Shown here one piece after another: positions 52,823 through 61,218 of a stretch of DNA of 64,000 nt (position 1 is its first letter; the number at the start of each line of letters is the position of its first letter). This DNA comes from Bradyrhizobium erythrophlei. GTDB lineage: Bacteria > Pseudomonadota > Alphaproteobacteria > Rhizobiales > Xanthobacteraceae. A model generated the notes under the pieces. That model ran no database searches, was not told the origin of the DNA, and worked only from the letters and a program-made list of their open reading frames with translations. Made by a program: the position numbers and the translations under genes. The stretch spans positions 6,853,001-6,917,000 of the forward strand of contig NZ_LT670818.1 in NCBI RefSeq assembly GCF_900129505.1, written 5' to 3'.

Positions 52823-53796
52823 ATCCCCTCGAACAGCACGGTCGACAGATAACGTTCGGAGAATGACGGAACGATCGCAAGGATGGTCTTGCCGGCGGCT
52901 TCCGGCCGCTTGCCGATCTGGATCGCCGCGGCGATCGCAGCGCCCGAGGAAATGCCGCCGGGAATGCCCTCGTTGCGCGCCAGCGCGCGCGCGGTTTCGA
53001 TCGCGGTGGCGCTGTTGACCTTGACGATCTCGTCGATCACGGAGCGATCGAGAATGTCGGGAATGAAGCCCGCGCCGATGCCCTGGATCTTGTGCGGCGA
53101 ATGCTGGCCGCCCGACAGGACCGGGCTTTCCTCGGGCTCGACCGCGACCACCCGCAGCGACGGCTTGCGTGGCTTGAGCACCTGTCCGACGCCGGTGATG
53201 GTGCCGCCGGTGCCGACGCCGGCGACGAAGTAATCGATGTTGCCGCCGGTGTCGTTCCAGATTTCCTCCGCCGTGGTGCGACGGTGAACTTCCGGATTGG
53301 CGAGGTTCTTGAACTGCTGGGGCATGACGGCGTTGGGTGTCGTCCGCACCAGTTCCTCCGCCGTGGCGATCGAGCCCTTCATGCCTTGCGCGGCCGGCGT
53401 CAGCACGATCTCGGCGCCGAGGAACGCCAGCATCTTGCGCCGTTCGATCGACATCGACTCCGGCATCACCAGCTTCAGCCGGTAGCCGCGGGAAGCCGCG
53501 ACGAACGCGAGCGCAATGCCGGTATTGCCCGAGGTCGGCTCGATCAGCACGGTGTCGGCGTTGATGTGGCCGGCCTTCTCCATCGCGATGATCATCGCAG
53601 CCCCGATGCGGTCCTTCACGCTGGCCGCGGGATTGAAATATTCCAGCTTGGCGAGAATGATCGCGTGCGCCCCCGCCGCCTGCGGCAATTTGCGCAACCG
53701 CACAATCGGCGTGTCGCCGATCGCATCGACGATGCTGTCGAAAACCCGGCCGCGGCCGGGACGTTGCACTGCACTCGCAGTGGACGATGCATCCAT
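52819..53796 (-). CDS. cysK: cysteine synthase (O-acetylserine sulfhydrylase)
   Basis: A 325-residue fold-type II PLP enzyme starting at ATG 53796 after AGGAG. The PLP Lys is K61 in [11 protein letters not shown], the substrate loop is [10 protein letters not shown], the phosphate loop is [11 protein letters not shown], and [11 protein letters not shown] follows. It makes cysteine from O-acetylserine and sulfide. CysM or a paralogue is possible. It is coupled to the BrnA-like gene. Confidence 0.92.
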   Translation of the reverse strand: MDASSTASAVQRPGRGRVFDSIVDAIGDTPIVRLRKLPQAAGAHAIILAKLEYFNPAASVKDRIGAAMIIAMEKAGHINADTVLIEPTSGNTGIALAFVAASRGYRLKLVMPESMSIERRKMLAFLGAEIVLTPAAQGMKGSIATAEELVRTTPNAVMPQQFKNLANPEVHRRTTAEEIWNDTGGNIDYFVAGVGTGGTITGVGQVLKPRKPSLRVVAVEPEESPVLSGGQHSPHKIQGIGAGFIPDILDRSVIDEIVKVNSATAIETARALARNEGIPGGISSGAAIAAAIQIGKRPEAAGKTILAIVPSFSERYLSTVLFEGI

Positions 53797-54042
53797 GACA
53801 AACTCCTGTGATCGCAATGTGCGTTTAAAACGGGCGCTTCTCTCATTAACGGCGGCGCGAGCCCGCCCGCAAGCCAGAATACGACGGAACCAATTCGCTG
53901 CGTTGCAAAATCTTTACATCGCCAAATCAAAATGTTTGGGCCGCCAAATAACGTAAAACCAACGCATTTGTGTTGCGACATCGTCAAATAAATCAGACTA
54001 TGGTAGGGTGTGTTTCAAGGTCCAGATCGCAAGGAGGTCACG

Positions 54043-54258
54043 ATGCCAGCAGTTGCTGAAGTCCTGCCGACCGTCGCGCCCAATCCCGATCCGCGCGGAT
54101 GCGATCTGCCGACCTGCCCAGTCTGTGCCGATTCAATGGTCGCCGCCGAAGCATCCGCCTATGTGGCCGATAACGTCATCAGCTATCTCTGGACCTGCGA
54201 CACCTGCGGTTACGGTTTCGTAACCAAGCACGCGCTCCGGCGATTTGCCTGCAACTGA
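54043..54258 (+). CDS. small zinc-ribbon protein
   Basis: A 71-residue protein starting at ATG 54043 after a near-perfect AAGGAGGT site, so it should be well translated. Two Cys pairs, CPVC and CDTC (with CDLPTC before and a C-terminal Cys), suggest a zinc ribbon. Divergent from the cysteine synthase gene; the 246-bp interval between them is the shared promoter region. Function unknown. Confidence 0.75.
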   Translation: MPAVAEVLPTVAPNPDPRGCDLPTCPVCADSMVAAEASAYVADNVISYLWTCDTCGYGFVTKHALRRFACN

Positions 54259-54464
54259 CACCGCCGACGAATTCCAAACCGACGAATTCCAAACCAAGCG
54301 TTGGCGCGTCTGGTTCCACCGGGCCCTGCCCTGGTCGTCGCCGTCGATCACTTGAACGGGAGCGCGGCGCGTCTCGCTATCAGGTGGCCGAAGGCGGATG
54401 TCACAACGTCGTGCTGAGAATTCAACTTGTGACCTGAACGATGGGCGGCCGCGTTCGCGCGGGT

Positions 54465-54806
54465 CTAAATCGCCTCTTCCGCCATCTTCAAAACGAAGAT
54501 GTGGGCGGCGGTGAGGACAACCGAGAAGCCGGCGATGCCCAATTCGGCCTGGTGCAGGCTTTGCGGGGCGTAGGTCGAAGCCAGCTCGACGAGAAGCCGG
54601 ATCGCGAGCATGAAGACTACCATTCCCCATAGCGCCACCCATTTGGGCGCGTACCAGGTCGGCCTGTCAGTTAGCCCCCATTGCATCGCCACGCGTTCGC
54701 CCTTGATGTGCGGGCCCAAATAGAGATTACTGCCGACAACGAGTCCAATGGCCGCGCCGAAAACATAGTCTGCAGGAAACACCTTCTGACCTTTCGTTCG
54801 ACGCAA
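54465..54806 (-). CDS. small integral membrane protein, start uncertain
   Basis: A protein of about 113 residues with three membrane segments (VFGAAIGLVVGSNLYLG; VALWGMVVFMLAIRLLVELA; LGIAGFSVVLTAAHIFVLKM). No ATG is available; TTG at 54806 or GTG at 54782 (after AAAGGT) are candidates. It follows the gene at 54845 closely on the same strand. Function unknown. Confidence 0.55.
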   Translation of the reverse strand: MRRTKGQKVFPADYVFGAAIGLVVGSNLYLGPHIKGERVAMQWGLTDRPTWYAPKWVALWGMVVFMLAIRLLVELASTYAPQSLHQAELGIAGFSVVLTAAHIFVLKMAEEAI

Positions 54807-54844
54807 GAGCGCGCCTCGGGTGTCCGCGCTGCCAGCCTTTTCGA

Positions 54845-55255
54845 TCAGCTCAGGCCACCGGCATCGATCGCTTTTTTGGCAAGCTCGACGGCTTTCTCGG
54901 CCGTAAGTGCATCGGCCGAGGTCGTGGCTTGGTCGAGCACCGAAGGCGGTACGGCGACGCGGATTTTCTTGCCATTCAATCTGCGGATGTTCGCGCGCCA
55001 TCGATCCGTGTCGCGCTGGAACGCGTCGATCACATAGGCTTTGTAGGTAATGCCGCTCATCGGCGCCTGCTTCACCGGGCCAGCGTCCGGCGGAAGCAGT
55101 CCGTTCGCCGCATCCTGAACGATCTCGACAACCTCCCGGACAATATCGCCGCGCGCGCTGCCGGTCGCACCCTTGAGCAGATGCCTCACCGCCGCGGCAA
55201 TCTCCGCCTTGGCGTCGTCGTCGGCCGCGAAATCCCAATCGATCTGAGCTGACAT
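54845..55255 (-). CDS. hypothetical protein
   Basis: A 136-residue acidic, Ala-rich helical protein starting at ATG 55255 (GGAGGCG a little far upstream). It begins MSAQIDWDFAADDDAKAEIA and ends LTAEKAVELAKKAIDAGGLS. No family recognised. Probably co-transcribed with the membrane protein downstream. Confidence 0.6.
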   Translation of the reverse strand: MSAQIDWDFAADDDAKAEIAAAVRHLLKGATGSARGDIVREVVEIVQDAANGLLPPDAGPVKQAPMSGITYKAYVIDAFQRDTDRWRANIRRLNGKKIRVAVPPSVLDQATTSADALTAEKAVELAKKAIDAGGLS

Positions 55256-55391
55256 TAAGTTAGACGCCTCCGGGTACACGTTTGCAGAAGAGGGCAGATA
55301 AACCGGTTCTCGTTAAAGCCTCATTATTGGATAGCCCCGATTTTATGGGCTTCCAGGCCCGGATTTGATCGGCGATCAGCCTGTGACGATC

Positions 55392-55670
55392 TCAGGGCAG
55401 GAACTTCACACCGTATATGTTGCCGCGACGCCAAACGACTTCGCAGGGCTGCCGGTTCGGGCGATCCGCCACCAGCGCCAGTCCGAACGTGTCCCTGACA
55501 TCGATCTCGGCGTCGGTCATGATTTTGGCGCCGCCCGGCGAGACGTCCAGCACGAAGCACTCGCTCTTCGTCGTTCCGTCCACCGAGATCCAGGTCGGCC
55601 GTCGGTTGAGCTGTCTGCGCGGTTCGCGCGCCACCTTCACCCTTGGCTTGTCGACAATCATGATGACCAT
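55392..55670 (-). CDS. PilZ domain protein
   Basis: A 92-residue protein that is almost entirely one PilZ domain. The REPRRQLNRRP stretch supplies the RxxxR element and VLDVSPGGAKI supplies the D/N-x-S-x-x-G motif, so c-di-GMP binding is likely. PREVVW-type strand: CEVVWRRGNIYGVKF. Single-domain PilZ proteins act as adaptors in motility or exopolysaccharide control. Confidence 0.85.
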   Translation of the reverse strand: MVIMIVDKPRVKVAREPRRQLNRRPTWISVDGTTKSECFVLDVSPGGAKIMTDAEIDVRDTFGLALVADRPNRQPCEVVWRRGNIYGVKFLP

Positions 55671-56147
55671 CCATCGTCGGACTCAATCGCGATCGGCCGG
55701 GCGACCGTCAGAGCATTCCGTAGAATGACGGTGATTTCGTAACCTCCGCTTAGGAAATTGCCTCGAAGTTTAGCGGTTTTTCCCTGCCCGTCTGTCGGTC
55801 AGGTGCCAGACTCTAACGATCCCGTGATCCGGTTTCGCGGAGAGGACGCGACGAAACAATTCACCCAGGCGAAGAAACCATTTTCGCGCTTGCTCGAAGA
55901 CGGCCTGAAACCGTGACTCGGCATTATTGCATGATTGGAATGCCAAGGAATGGACACTGCCATGCTGGCCGAAAAGTTTTTCTTGATGCTGGAATCGCTG
56001 ATCAAGACCCAGGGCCAAACCCACTCGGACGGAAGCCCAAGGATCGTCAGCACCTCGCCGCACGTCCCGGTCCAACTGCCGACCCGGAGCGGGATGTAGA
56101 CCTGCACGCGTTGGGCACGCCCGCGTCCGGTATTACGCGCCCGCCTT
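55671..56147. other. intergenic, nothing recognised
   Basis: About 475 bp between the PilZ gene and tgt. A 101-codon minus-strand frame (55770-56075) has no ribosome site or recognised features. Confidence 0.5.
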
Positions 56148-57281
56148 CTAGCGCGGCGGGATGTCCCCCATCGCCCAGCCGGCGCGTGTGCGTTCGCGGA
56201 AATCAGCGAAAGTCCCCTGCGAAATTGCGTCCCTGATATCCGCCATCAGGCGCTGGTAATAGGCGATGTTGATTTCCGACAGCAGCATCGCCCCGAGCGT
56301 CTCGCCCGATTTCACCAGGTGATGCAGATAGGCGCGGGAATAGTCGCGTGTCGACGGCCACAGGCTTTGCTCGTCGAGCGGGCGGGGATCGTCGGCGTGG
56401 CGGGCGTTGCGCAGATTGATCTGGCCGAAGCGGGTGAATGCCATGCCGTGGCGGCCGTTACGCGTCGGCATCACGCAGTCGAACATGTCGATGCCGCGCG
56501 CCACCGCCTCCAGAATATCGTCGGGCGTGCCGACACCCATCAGATAGCGCGGGCGGTCGTCGGGCAAATGCGCCGCGACCTCTTCGACCATGGCCAGCAT
56601 CACGGCCTGGGGTTCGCCGACCGCCAAGCCACCGATCGCGTAACCGTGGAATCCGATCTCGACCAGGCCGCGCGCGCTGGCCTGACGCAGTTGCGATACG
56701 TCGCCGCCCTGCGCGATGCCGAACAGCATGTAGCCCGGCGGCGCCGTCTCGAAGGCACGCTTGCTGCGTTCCGCCCAGCGCAACGAAAGCAGCATCGCAC
56801 GCTCGATATCGTCGGGATCCGCCGGCAGCCGGACGCATTCATCCATCTGCATCGCGATATCGGACCCGAGCAGCCGCTGCACCTCGATCGAACGCTCCGG
56901 CGACAGTTCGACCATGGCGCCGTCGATATGGGAGCGAAAGGTCACCGCCTTCTCCGCGACCTTGCGCAGCTCCGACATGGACATCACCTGGAAGCCGCCG
57001 GAGTCCGTCAGCATCGGCCCGTTCCAGCCGGTGAAGGTCTGCAGGCCCCCAAGTGCGGCGATGCGCTCGGCGCCGGGCCGCAACATCAGATGATAGGTGT
57101 TGCCGAGCACAATATCGGCGCCGGCATCCCGCACCTCGCGCCAATGCATGCCCTTCATCGCGCCGGCGGTCCCGACCGGCATGAAGGCCGGCGTGCGCAC
57201 CACGCCGTGCGGCGTGGTCAGCCTGCCGGTGCGGGCCCGGCCGTCGGTCGCGACGAGATCGAAGTGATTGGGAAGGCTCAT
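56148..57281 (-). CDS. tgt: queuine tRNA-ribosyltransferase
   Basis: A 377-residue tRNA-guanine transglycosylase that inserts preQ1 at position 34 of GUN-anticodon tRNAs. Catalytic D93 (LTDSGGFQ) and nucleophile D268 (MFDCVMPTRNGRHG) are present. The C-terminal zinc site differs from the usual C-x-C-x2-C ... H: residues 302-321 read LDEQSLWPSTRDYSRAYLHH, with no Cys and only the His. It is on the same strand as queA but separated by about 4 kb. Confidence 0.93.
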   Translation of the reverse strand: MSLPNHFDLVATDGRARTGRLTTPHGVVRTPAFMPVGTAGAMKGMHWREVRDAGADIVLGNTYHLMLRPGAERIAALGGLQTFTGWNGPMLTDSGGFQVMSMSELRKVAEKAVTFRSHIDGAMVELSPERSIEVQRLLGSDIAMQMDECVRLPADPDDIERAMLLSLRWAERSKRAFETAPPGYMLFGIAQGGDVSQLRQASARGLVEIGFHGYAIGGLAVGEPQAVMLAMVEEVAAHLPDDRPRYLMGVGTPDDILEAVARGIDMFDCVMPTRNGRHGMAFTRFGQINLRNARHADDPRPLDEQSLWPSTRDYSRAYLHHLVKSGETLGAMLLSEINIAYYQRLMADIRDAISQGTFADFRERTRAGWAMGDIPPR

Positions 57282-57388
57282 GCGCCAGCTTATCGCGTAA
57301 CAACGGCGTCCGATTCAACCTCGTTGATGCCGATTTCCCTCGCAAAACCCGTTGACGCCCGTCGAAATCTCCCGCATAAGCCCGCGCT

Positions 57389-57460
57389 ATGACGACGAGC
57401 ACCAAACGCACCGCGAAAACCGGCAAGCCCTGCAGGGCCTCGGGAGGCGTGCGCGCGTAA
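57389..57460 (+). CDS. Thr-rich leader peptide upstream of asd
   Basis: A 23-residue frame starting MTTSTKRTAKT, with five Thr in the first eleven codons, ending in TAA 66 bp before the asd start. Codons 14-20 overlap two mutually exclusive hairpins (GCCCTGCAGGGC at 57427-57438 and GCCTCGGGAGGC at 57437-57448). A terminator follows. No clear ribosome site. It is a candidate attenuation leader for a threonine-pathway gene, by inference. Confidence 0.4.
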   Translation: MTTSTKRTAKTGKPCRASGGVRA

Positions 57461-57485
57461 GGTACGATCGCATCATCTGAACCCG

Positions 57486-57518
57486 AAGCCCCGCCTGAAC
57501 AAGGTCCGGGGCTTTTTT
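57486..57518 (+). terminator. terminator between leader and asd
   Basis: AAGCCCC and GGGGCTT arms with an inner CCT/AGG pair, followed by a run of six T overlapping the stem end. It ends 8 bp before the asd ATG, so it would stop transcription before the gene unless it is regulated. Confidence 0.7.
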
Positions 57519-57526
57519 ATTGCCTG

Positions 57527-58564
57527 ATGGAGACCGAAGTGAAGAACGATCCCGTTGTTGCGATTGCCGGCGTAACCGGCGCGGTCGGTGCCGAATTCAT
57601 CGCCATCATGGAAAAGCGCGGCTTTCGCGTCGGCAAGCTGAAGGCGCTGGCGAGCGCCCGCTCGGCGGGCAAGACCATCGCCTTCCGCGGCGAGAGGATC
57701 GTCGTCGAGGACCTCTCCGAGCGCTCGTTCGACGGCGTCGATATCGCGCTGTTTTCGGCGGGCGGCGCCATTTCGAGGAAGTTCGCGCCGGTTGCCGTGA
57801 AGGCGGGCGCCGTCGTCATCGACAATTCATCCGCCTTCCGCATGGATCCGAACGTGCCGCTGGTGATCCCCGAAATCAACGCCGATCGCATTCGGCAGCA
57901 CAATGGCATCATCGCCAACCCGAATTGCGCCGCCATCACCGCACTGGTGCCGCTGTGGCCGATCCACCGGCGCAACCGCATCAGGCGCGTGATCCTGTCG
58001 ACCTATCAGGCGGCCAGCGGCGCCGGCGCCGCGGCGATGGAGGAACTGGTGGAATCGACCCGCGCCAACCTCGACGGGCAAGCCTATGCGCCCAAAGTGA
58101 TGCCGCACCCCTACGCGTTCAACCTGTTCAATCACAACACGGCGATCGATCCGGAGACCGGCTACAACGACGAGGAGACCAAGGTCATCAAGGAGACGCG
58201 CAAGATCTTCGAGGACGAGCGGATTGCCGTCGGCGTGACCTGTGTGCGCGTCCCGGTGCTGCGCGCCCATTGCGAGGCGATCACCTTTGAATGCGAGAAT
58301 CCCATTTCCGAGCACGAGGTGCGCGCGATCCTGTCGAATGCGCCGGGCGTGAGAATCGTCGATGATCGGGTGAAGAACCATTTCCCGATGCCGATCGATG
58401 CGTCCGGCCAGGACAACGTTCTGGTCGGACGCATCCGCAAGGATCTCAGCGATCCAAGCGGCCATTCGATCGCGATGTTCGTGGCAGCGGACCAACTCCT
58501 GAAGGGAGCCGCGCTCAACGCCATCCAGATCGCGGAATTGCTGCCGCAGCGCGCGATGGCCTGA
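57527..58564 (+). CDS. asd: aspartate-semialdehyde dehydrogenase
   Basis: A 345-residue enzyme converting aspartyl phosphate to the semialdehyde for Lys, Thr, Met and peptidoglycan precursors. Visible are the Rossmann start VAIAGVTGAVGAEF, catalytic Cys134 (NPNCAAI), YQAASGAGAAAMEEL and the His region VPVLRAHCEAITFE. No ribosome site is apparent between the terminator T-run and the ATG. A GTG five codons in is an alternative. Confidence 0.95.
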   Translation: METEVKNDPVVAIAGVTGAVGAEFIAIMEKRGFRVGKLKALASARSAGKTIAFRGERIVVEDLSERSFDGVDIALFSAGGAISRKFAPVAVKAGAVVIDNSSAFRMDPNVPLVIPEINADRIRQHNGIIANPNCAAITALVPLWPIHRRNRIRRVILSTYQAASGAGAAAMEELVESTRANLDGQAYAPKVMPHPYAFNLFNHNTAIDPETGYNDEETKVIKETRKIFEDERIAVGVTCVRVPVLRAHCEAITFECENPISEHEVRAILSNAPGVRIVDDRVKNHFPMPIDASGQDNVLVGRIRKDLSDPSGHSIAMFVAADQLLKGAALNAIQIAELLPQRAMA

Positions 58565-58576
58565 GGTTGGAGAGAT

Positions 58577-58614
58577 CGCAGGGCGGGTTTTGCTGCGCTC
58601 TACACCGCCCTGCG
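58577..58614. terminator. bidirectional terminator-like hairpin
   Basis: CGCAGGGCGG and CCGCCCTGCG (10 bp, perfect) around an 18-nt loop, between the convergent asd and DUF899 genes. Confidence 0.6.
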
Positions 58615-58628
58615 CGCTTAGTCCCGCC

Positions 58629-59423
58629 TCATGGTTTCGTGCTCGCCCCTTGGTTCCGTAACGCCGCCTCTCCGGCGGTCGACACCTCGACCCACTTCTG
58701 GTCGGGCGCGGCATCTGCGACGTAGCTATCGTGCCAGTTCCACCACTTGTAGGTCGGGGTCTGAGGATAGCCCTCGGGCGAGTCCTCCCAGACCTCCTGC
58801 CGGCCCAGCGGCGTGATGTCGAGGTAGTTCCAGGTGCCCCCCATCTGCTCGTCGCCGCGGCTGTTGATGAAGTAGGTGCGGAACACGCGGTCGCCGTCGC
58901 GGTAGAACACGTTGGTGCCGTGCCACTCGTTCACGCCGAAGTCGGCGTCGAAGCTGTCCGTGAGAGTGAACCACGGCATCTGCCAGCCCATCCGCGCCTT
59001 CAGCCGCGCGATGTCAGCCTGCGGCGCTCGCGAGACCAAAACGAGGGTGGTGTCCCGGGCGTTCAGGTGGGCGACGTGGGCGACCTGGTCTGCCACCATG
59101 GAGCAGCCCCGGCAGGCCTGCTGGGGCCAGCCGAACACGCCCGGCTCGAAGAAGGCGCGATAGACGATCAGCTGACGCCGGCAGTCGAACAGGTCGAGCA
59201 GGCTCGCCTTGCCCACAGGCCCCTCGAACGCGTACGCGCTCTCCACGGCCATCCACGGCATTCGCCGGCGCTCGGCGGCCAGGGCGTCACGGGCGCGGGT
59301 ATGGGCCTTTTCCTTGGCGAGCAGCTGCTCGCGTGCCGCCTTCCACGCCTGCGGCGACACGACCGGTGGTGTGTGCATGGCGGGCTGTCTGCCGTTCCGT
59401 CCATTCTCGACTGATGAAGTCAT
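58629..59423 (-). CDS. DUF899 family thioredoxin-like protein
   Basis: A 264-residue protein starting at ATG 59423 after a strong AGGAGG. LFDCRRQLIVYRAFFEPGVF, the ACRGCSMVADQV pair (C-x2-C) and GVNEWHGTNVFYRDGDRVFR mark DUF899, a thioredoxin-fold family of unknown function. The C-terminal YKWWNWHDSY is also typical. Confidence 0.88.
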   Translation of the reverse strand: MTSSVENGRNGRQPAMHTPPVVSPQAWKAAREQLLAKEKAHTRARDALAAERRRMPWMAVESAYAFEGPVGKASLLDLFDCRRQLIVYRAFFEPGVFGWPQQACRGCSMVADQVAHVAHLNARDTTLVLVSRAPQADIARLKARMGWQMPWFTLTDSFDADFGVNEWHGTNVFYRDGDRVFRTYFINSRGDEQMGGTWNYLDITPLGRQEVWEDSPEGYPQTPTYKWWNWHDSYVADAAPDQKWVEVSTAGEAALRNQGASTKP

Positions 59424-59685
59424 GGCTTTTAAAACCTCCTGATTTTGCGCGAATTTGCGCGCCTCGTGGCTGAAGCGCGGTTCCATTCGCGGCTCATCGC
59501 TCGTTTGGTCCCGGGATAGTTTGGCACCGGAAAATCGAACGCTGGGAGTAACAAGTGTGGCGGGCATTCGGATGGCACCACTGATGAGCGCGCGGCGCGG
59601 GTGCTCGTGATCGCTTCGGCGCCCTGAACCGCGTGGCGGTGTCCACTCAACCGACCTGCTCCCTTTAGAGCGCGACCCCAGGGAA

Positions 59686-59709
59686 GGTGGCGCCCGTAGT
59701 TATTTAGGA
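59686..59709 (+). repeat. GGCGCC...TTATTTAGGA motif, copy 3
   Basis: GGTGGCGCCCGTA directly followed by GTTATTTAGGA, matching 40578-40600. Confidence 0.5.
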
Positions 59710-59724
59710 ATTCAGCCGGTCATA

Positions 59725-59769
59725 TTGTCGCGTGGGCATTTGTCGCGTGGGCAATTGTCGCGTCGGCAA
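59725..59769. repeat. 15-bp tandem repeat, three units
   Basis: TTGTCGCGTGGGCAT, TTGTCGCGTGGGCAA, TTGTCGCGTCGGCAA, directly adjoining. Confidence 0.85.
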
Positions 59770-59867
59770 GTGGCGGCGCGTTGTTCAAAATACCAACAGA
59801 TCACTTCGCCTTGGAAATTGGCGGCAATCGACCGTCAATGCCTTAAGGGCGAGCTGGAGCTACTTTG

Positions 59868-61079
59868 GTGTTACCGGAGCGCGTAGATCAAGGCGTTCGC
59901 ATAAGCCATGACGTTAACGAATGCAGCCGCGCGCCCATTCGGGTTATGCACTATATGGGGACAAATTTCGGAATGACGGGGGTAGAGACCTTCATTCTGC
60001 AACTTTGTGCCGGACAAAAACGAGCTGGCCTGGTGCCGGCGATTGCAATCGACCTTCATAATCGCGAGGAGGTGCGAACCATAGCCACGGCACACGGGGT
60101 AGAGGTGTATGATCTATCCGCGCCGACGCCGATCGATGGCGAGGCAGGCGGAACACTTGCGAAGCTCTGGTCGCGTCTGCGGCGGACTCAATTTCTGTGG
60201 CAGCTTCTTCGACATTCGCATGTCATCCACATTCACGCGGTGGGCATCTCCTGTCTCGATGGCATTGTTGCCGGCGGGCTTTCGCGCAACAAGGCGCTAA
60301 TCGTTACCCATCACGCAACACTTAGTTGGTTTGCGTCGCATCGCAATTGGATATCCGACGTGACCTTTTGGATAGAAAAGCATGTAGCCTCTCGAGTCGT
60401 CATGCCCTATGCGGCGGCGATCACAGAGCTGGTGGCCCACGGCATCCCTGCGGTCCGGACGCGAGTGATCCCGTTCTGCGTCGATGAAACCTTGTTCTCC
60501 GGGCTTGCCCGTAAGCCGGCGCCAGGAGAGCTGACACTGGTCATGTCGGCGCGAATGTTCCGCGGCAAAGGCCACATGGAATTATTGGCCGCGCTGGCAA
60601 GATTGTCTCCCCGATACCCCAAGCTTCGCGCCGTGTTCGTCGGTGATGGACCAACACGTCCGGACATCGAAGCGGAGATCGATCGCTTGGCCCTGCGTCA
60701 CATTGTCGAATGCAAGGGCCGCGTGGATCACAGAAAGGTTCCCGCCATCATGCGGAGCGCGCACGCGGTGGTTCTGCCGAGTTACATGGAGGGCGAGATG
60801 TTCCCCCTTTGCCTCATGGAGGGGATGGCGCTTGGGTTGCCTGCAATTGGCACACGATTATCCGGAATTCCCGAAATTGTGGTGGACGGTGAAACGGGAA
60901 TTCTGGTCGAACCTCGCGACGAAATCGGATTGGCGTCGGCCATTGAGCGTTTTCTCATCGATCCGGCGTTTTACACACACGCCAGAAAAAATGCCCTTGC
61001 TCGGGCTAAATCGCGCTATAGCTCTGCTGTAGTCGTCCGAGCTTACTCGGAGCAGTATGAGGCTGCCCTGCGCGAGTGA
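59868..61079 (+). CDS. family 4/1 glycosyltransferase
   Basis: A glycosyltransferase of about 403 residues (GTG start at 59868 after GGAG; TTG one codon earlier). GT-B fold: N-terminal domain MGTNFGMTGVETFILQLCAG, C-terminal domain VFVGDGPTRPDIEAEI and the nucleotide-sugar motif VVLPSYMEGEMFPLCLMEGM (E-x7-E). It transfers sugar to a polysaccharide or lipid acceptor. It lacks neighbours of the kind and looks less GC-rich than tgt and queA, so it may be an insertion. Confidence 0.9.
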   Translation: MLPERVDQGVRISHDVNECSRAPIRVMHYMGTNFGMTGVETFILQLCAGQKRAGLVPAIAIDLHNREEVRTIATAHGVEVYDLSAPTPIDGEAGGTLAKLWSRLRRTQFLWQLLRHSHVIHIHAVGISCLDGIVAGGLSRNKALIVTHHATLSWFASHRNWISDVTFWIEKHVASRVVMPYAAAITELVAHGIPAVRTRVIPFCVDETLFSGLARKPAPGELTLVMSARMFRGKGHMELLAALARLSPRYPKLRAVFVGDGPTRPDIEAEIDRLALRHIVECKGRVDHRKVPAIMRSAHAVVLPSYMEGEMFPLCLMEGMALGLPAIGTRLSGIPEIVVDGETGILVEPRDEIGLASAIERFLIDPAFYTHARKNALARAKSRYSSAVVVRAYSEQYEAALRE

Positions 61080-61218
61080 CGCAGTCGTAATAGACGAATT
61101 GCAAAACGATCAAACGGCTTGCGTCAATCGCGTCGCGTCGGCCGGGCGCCGCTCACTTCCGATCCTGGCCGGTGAGCAAACCTTCTCGCGCTGCGCCGGC
61201 ATGTCAATCCTGGTTCAG

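Larger units (their letters stand above)
59424..59864. other. intergenic with motif and triple tandem repeat
   Basis: About 440 bp before the glycosyltransferase gene. It contains the GGTGGCGCC...GTTATTTAGGA motif (59686-59709) and a 15-bp unit present three times (59725-59769). Confidence 0.6.

Noticed and set aside
55770..56075. 101-codon minus-strand frame
   Set aside because: No start signal or family pattern.
59725..59769. Possible CRISPR array
   Set aside because: Units adjoin directly without spacers and no cas genes are present; it is a simple tandem repeat.
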